NCBI RefSeq assembly: GCF_000744375.1
Contig: NZ_JQLU01000005.1
Span: 558,001 to 622,000 of the forward strand
DNA length: 64,000 bases
Source: Carnobacterium gallinarum DSM 4847
GTDB lineage: Bacteria; Bacillota; Bacilli; Lactobacillales; Carnobacteriaceae
Reading direction: 5' to 3'
The translations under genes and the position numbers were made by a program. Below are positions 61,434 through 64,000 of this stretch, one piece after another. The first letter of the stretch is position 1. Each line of letters starts with the position of its first letter. The notes beneath the pieces are model-generated. The model did no database searches and was not told the origin of the DNA. It saw nothing but the letters and a program-made list of their open reading frames with translations.

Positions 61434-62282
61434 TTAAAATAATCCGATAAATTTCCCAATAACACCGACTAAAACAGTAATGCCAATTAATAGCAATGGT
61501 GATTTTCCTTTTTTAAGCATCCAGTAACAGAAGAATGTATAAAGTAACGGCAACATTTTTGGCATAATTTGATCAAGTACGCCGCCTTGAATGTCAACTT
61601 TGACTCCGCCTGCTTTAACCGTCAAGCCTAAATTAAAATTAACAACCGTTGCTATCAAGGCTCCAATAACCGTCAACCCCACAATAGAAGCCGCACGTGA
61701 GATTTTTTTGGTACTTTCTTTTAAGGAAACAATCGCCTTTGTTCCAGTATTGTAGCCATAACGCATTAGGAAAAAACGCAAACCAAAATGAACTAGATTA
61801 AAGACTACTAAAAACAGGATCGGACCTGAAGCATTTCCATCAGCAGCTAAAGAAGCTCCAATCCCTGCCGTAATTGGCAACAATGTTAACCAGAAAAGTG
61901 CATCCCCAATCCCACCAAGTGGGCCCATCATCGCAACTTTAATCCCGCGAATTGTTGACCTTTTTTCCTTGTTTTCCTCCATTGCGAGAATAACACCTTG
62001 CATAAACGTGACTAAAAATGGATGAGTATTAAAAAATTGCAGATGATCTAATAAAGAAGAAGACAAGTCGTCTTTATTTTGATGAATTTTCTTTAAACCA
62101 GGAATTAAACTATAGGTCCAACCACCACCTTGCATACGTTCATAGTTAAATGAACCTTGTAGCAATAACGAGCGCCAAGTCATTTTATTTAAGTCCTTCT
62201 TAGTAATCACCTTGCGGACAGTTGGATCTTGATAATCTTCTTGAATTAAGTCAACTTTACTTTTTGCATCATTAGATCCCAT
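61434..62282 (-). CDS. PTS mannose-family IID
   Basis: 282 residues. Soluble N-terminus LNKMTWRSLLLQGSFNYERM and the typical MGPLGGIGDALFW loop of EIID, then membrane segments and a basic C-terminus. It forms the membrane complex with IIC. The ATG at 62282 has GAGGAGG upstream and overlaps the last codons of the IIC gene; an in-frame ATG nine codons earlier lacks a site. Most likely part of an N-acetylgalactosamine system (AgaD-like). Confidence 0.93.
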   Translation of the reverse strand: MGSNDAKSKVDLIQEDYQDPTVRKVITKKDLNKMTWRSLLLQGSFNYERMQGGGWTYSLIPGLKKIHQNKDDLSSSLLDHLQFFNTHPFLVTFMQGVILAMEENKEKRSTIRGIKVAMMGPLGGIGDALFWLTLLPITAGIGASLAADGNASGPILFLVVFNLVHFGLRFFLMRYGYNTGTKAIVSLKESTKKISRAASIVGLTVIGALIATVVNFNLGLTVKAGGVKVDIQGGVLDQIMPKMLPLLYTFFCYWMLKKGKSPLLLIGITVLVGVIGKFIGLF

Positions 62283-63072
62283 CGCTATAATCCTCCTCTT
62301 CTTCCCCATCTATCGCTAATACTGGTTTACTGCCACTATTGCTATCATTGGATTTCCCACCAATAAAGTAATCATAAGCAGCAATTGAAATTCCGATAAT
62401 TGCTACAGCTAAAATTGGAAGTTGACCATATGCAGCTGCGACAAAACCAATAGCAAAGAATGGCGCATATGTGATTTTAAACATGATTTTTAGTAACATC
62501 GCAAAACCAACTGCTGGCATAATAGCACCTGCAACTCCCAGACCACCAATTAACCATTCAGGTAACAACGCCACAATATTTCCAGCTTGCTCAGCACCAA
62601 AGTAGATTGGTAGAAAGGCAATAATAAAATAAAAAACAAATAAAATCATTGGTTCTAAATAATTTAAACGATCAATTCCTTTTGTATCTCCTTCAACAGC
62701 TAAATCATCCATTTTATGCATAACTGGCGAGAATGCTGTAAAGATTAATGTGATACAACCTTGCACTGCTACTGCAAATGGCACAGCAATTCCAACTGCA
62801 ACTTCTGGTGGCTGTTTAGACAAAATTGCAAATGAACTTCCAATAATTCCACCGATAACAACATTCGGTGGCTGCGCTCCTGCAAGCGGAACCATTCCAG
62901 CCCAAACTAACTCTAACGTTGCGCCTGCCATTAATCCTACTTTGAAATCACCTAAAATAAGTCCAATAATTGCTCCTGTCACTAATGGTCGATGAATATG
63001 AGTTAGCCCATTAAATAAATCAATTCCGGCAATTCCCGCCCAAAGTCCAATTAATAATGCTTGTACTAACAT
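62272..63072 (-). CDS. PTS mannose-family IIC
   Basis: 266 residues with about seven membrane segments. Starts LVQALLIGLWAGIAGIDLFN and has GATLELVWAGMVPLAGAQPP, the conserved EIIC loop of the mannose-sorbose-GalNAc family. It forms the channel with EIID. The C-terminal tail is acidic (GEEEEDYSDGI). AAAGGAGG site. It lies between the IIB and IID genes. Confidence 0.93.
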   Translation of the reverse strand: MLVQALLIGLWAGIAGIDLFNGLTHIHRPLVTGAIIGLILGDFKVGLMAGATLELVWAGMVPLAGAQPPNVVIGGIIGSSFAILSKQPPEVAVGIAVPFAVAVQGCITLIFTAFSPVMHKMDDLAVEGDTKGIDRLNYLEPMILFVFYFIIAFLPIYFGAEQAGNIVALLPEWLIGGLGVAGAIMPAVGFAMLLKIMFKITYAPFFAIGFVAAAYGQLPILAVAIIGISIAAYDYFIGGKSNDSNSGSKPVLAIDGEEEEDYSDGI

Positions 63073-63098
63073 TCCATTTCCTCCTTTATCTAACTAAC

Positions 63099-63587
63099 TT
63101 AACTGTCCTTTAACCTCTTCATTAAATCGTAACCACGTTCGCTAGGAATTCCTTTCGCCTCTAATTTAATCCCCAGTTCATTTAACTTTTCAAAAATCGC
63201 ACTATCTTGTTCATCCACTGAAATCGTTGATGAAATTTGTTTTTTCCCTTCCGAAAAATGTAAATTCCCGATATTTATCTCCTTAACCGGCACACCTCCT
63301 TCCACTAAAGTCAACGCATCTTCTGGTGTTTTAATAACCAATAAGATTTTTTGTCTTGGAGCAGCCTTACTAATAATACGAATCGTTTTTTCTAGTGTAA
63401 AAAAACGGATTTCAACTGTGTCCGGTAAAACCATATCCATTAAGTTTTGTTGAACTGGGTCAGCGGCAACTTCATCATTTGCCACAACAACTAAGTTGGC
63501 CCCTAGTGTATTGGTCCAAGTCATTCCAACCTGTCCATGAACTAAACGATTATCAATTCTTGTTAATAAAATATTTGGTGTTCCCAT
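63099..63587 (-). CDS. PTS mannose-family IIB
   Basis: 162 residues, a soluble EIIB. The phosphohistidine lies in RIDNRLVHGQVGMTW (His near residue 18), and NDEVAADPVQQNLMDM is the standard second motif. It passes phosphate from EIIA to the sugar. No EIIA gene is in the window; it may lie just beyond the right edge or elsewhere. TTAGGAGG site, 24 bases behind the agaS-like gene. Confidence 0.94.
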   Translation of the reverse strand: MGTPNILLTRIDNRLVHGQVGMTWTNTLGANLVVVANDEVAADPVQQNLMDMVLPDTVEIRFFTLEKTIRIISKAAPRQKILLVIKTPEDALTLVEGGVPVKEINIGNLHFSEGKKQISSTISVDEQDSAIFEKLNELGIKLEAKGIPSERGYDLMKRLKDS

Positions 63588-63611
63588 TTTTTCTTCCTCC
63601 TAAATCTATGA

Positions 63612-64000
63612 TTATTTAATTAAAGGATGAATCGTTACCCCTTGAACAACGCGATTAACCGTCCCTGTTGGTGATGGCGTATCAGGCAAATTCTCCACTT
63701 TAATCGAAGCCTTTAAAGCAACCATTTGTGCAAAAATAACATAAGCCAACGCTAAATAACCATCTGGTAGTATTGAGCCACTTTCCAAATAAGCAAAGTG
63801 ATTCCCTTCATAATTCGCTTCTTTCGGTACCATTAGACCCCCAACATATTCCGCAATCTGATCCTTACTTAATTCATCTAAAATATCAAGGTCGTATTGG
63901 CGAGTATAAGGATCATTTGAGACAAAAACAACTACTAAAGTCTTATCATTAACAAATGATTTTGGTCCATGACGGAAGCCCATTGAAGAATCAAAAACAG
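63612..64000 (-). CDS. agaS: AgaS-family SIS-domain aldose-ketose isomerase/deaminase (partial)
   Basis: Only the C-terminal 129 residues are in the window; the frame is open to base 64000. It reads VFDSSMGFRHGPKSFVNDKT, the characteristic AgaS/GlmS-isomerase ending, then LPDTPSPTGTVNRVVQG. AgaS converts galactosamine-6-phosphate to tagatose-6-phosphate and ammonia. It heads the IIB-IIC-IID-nagA-lacD run seen here and supports a GalNAc/GalN pathway. Confidence 0.88.
   Translation of the reverse strand, partial: VFDSSMGFRHGPKSFVNDKTLVVVFVSNDPYTRQYDLDILDELSKDQIAEYVGGLMVPKEANYEGNHFAYLESGSILPDGYLALAYVIFAQMVALKASIKVENLPDTPSPTGTVNRVVQGVTIHPLIK

Overview
The window comes from a low-GC Gram-positive bacterium of the Lactobacillales, probably a Carnobacterium- or Enterococcus-like organism. 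The evidence is AT-rich DNA, strong Shine-Dalgarno sites of the GGAGG type, the conserved Firmicutes blocks dnaX-ybaB-recR-yaaL and tmk-darA-holB-ricT-yabA-yabB-yazA-rsmI, and an unusually rich set of PTS and sugar genes. The genus is an inference from gene content, not a proven identity. No rRNA, tRNA, CRISPR array or intact transposase was seen.

Layout. 1-3.1 kb: a dispersed structured repeat, an XRE-cupin regulator with palindromic operators in its own promoter, and an NhaP-type Na+/H+ antiporter. 3.2-8.0 kb: an ECF transport module (EcfT, a fused two-domain EcfA, a UPF0397 S component) with a SAM hydroxide adenosyltransferase. A candidate PurR box precedes the module, which suggests handling of adenosine or SAM-derived compounds. 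8.3-10.4 kb: a frameshifted regulator remnant and a cellobiose/lactose-family PTS (IIC and IIA). 10.5-21.5 kb: an alpha-galactoside cluster (GH36 alpha-galactosidase, MsmEFG/RafEFG-like ABC transporter without its ATPase, GalM, a 1093-residue DUF5107-TPR protein) with a divergent AraC regulator. 21.5-31 kb: murB, a ROK kinase with a Gfo/Idh dehydrogenase, exonuclease III, a Ca2+-type P-ATPase, a GH4 6-phospho-beta-glucosidase with an operator inside its promoter, and a DUF2798 membrane gene behind a possible attenuator.

31-51.4 kb is mostly housekeeping: a DEDDh exonuclease, a GNAT acetyltransferase, tsaE, rsmI, yazA, yabB, a lone ABC ATPase, yabA, ricT, holB, darA, tmk, an Orn/Lys/Arg decarboxylase, yaaL, recR, ybaB and dnaX. 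Set among these are a YwnA/YwnB-like Rrf2-oxidoreductase pair that shares one operator, a pair of 65-residue paralogues, a DUF3139/secreted-protein pair, and several small genes of unknown function.

51.5-64 kb holds two sugar operons, each ending in a nearly identical tagatose-1,6-bisphosphate aldolase (about 97% identical proteins). The first combines a fructose-family PTS, a PfkB kinase and a divergent RpiR regulator. The second (AgaS, mannose-family IIB-IIC-IID, NagA, LacD) looks like N-acetylgalactosamine/galactosamine use and runs off the right edge. Between them lie a 212-bp deletion derivative of an IS3-family element, a secreted Amidase_6-type protein and a small membrane-anchored protein.

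Most genes are on the minus strand. The exceptions are the AraC and RpiR regulators, exoA, the P-ATPase, the DEDDh exonuclease, a membrane protein at 43.6 kb and the small anchored protein at 58.5 kb.
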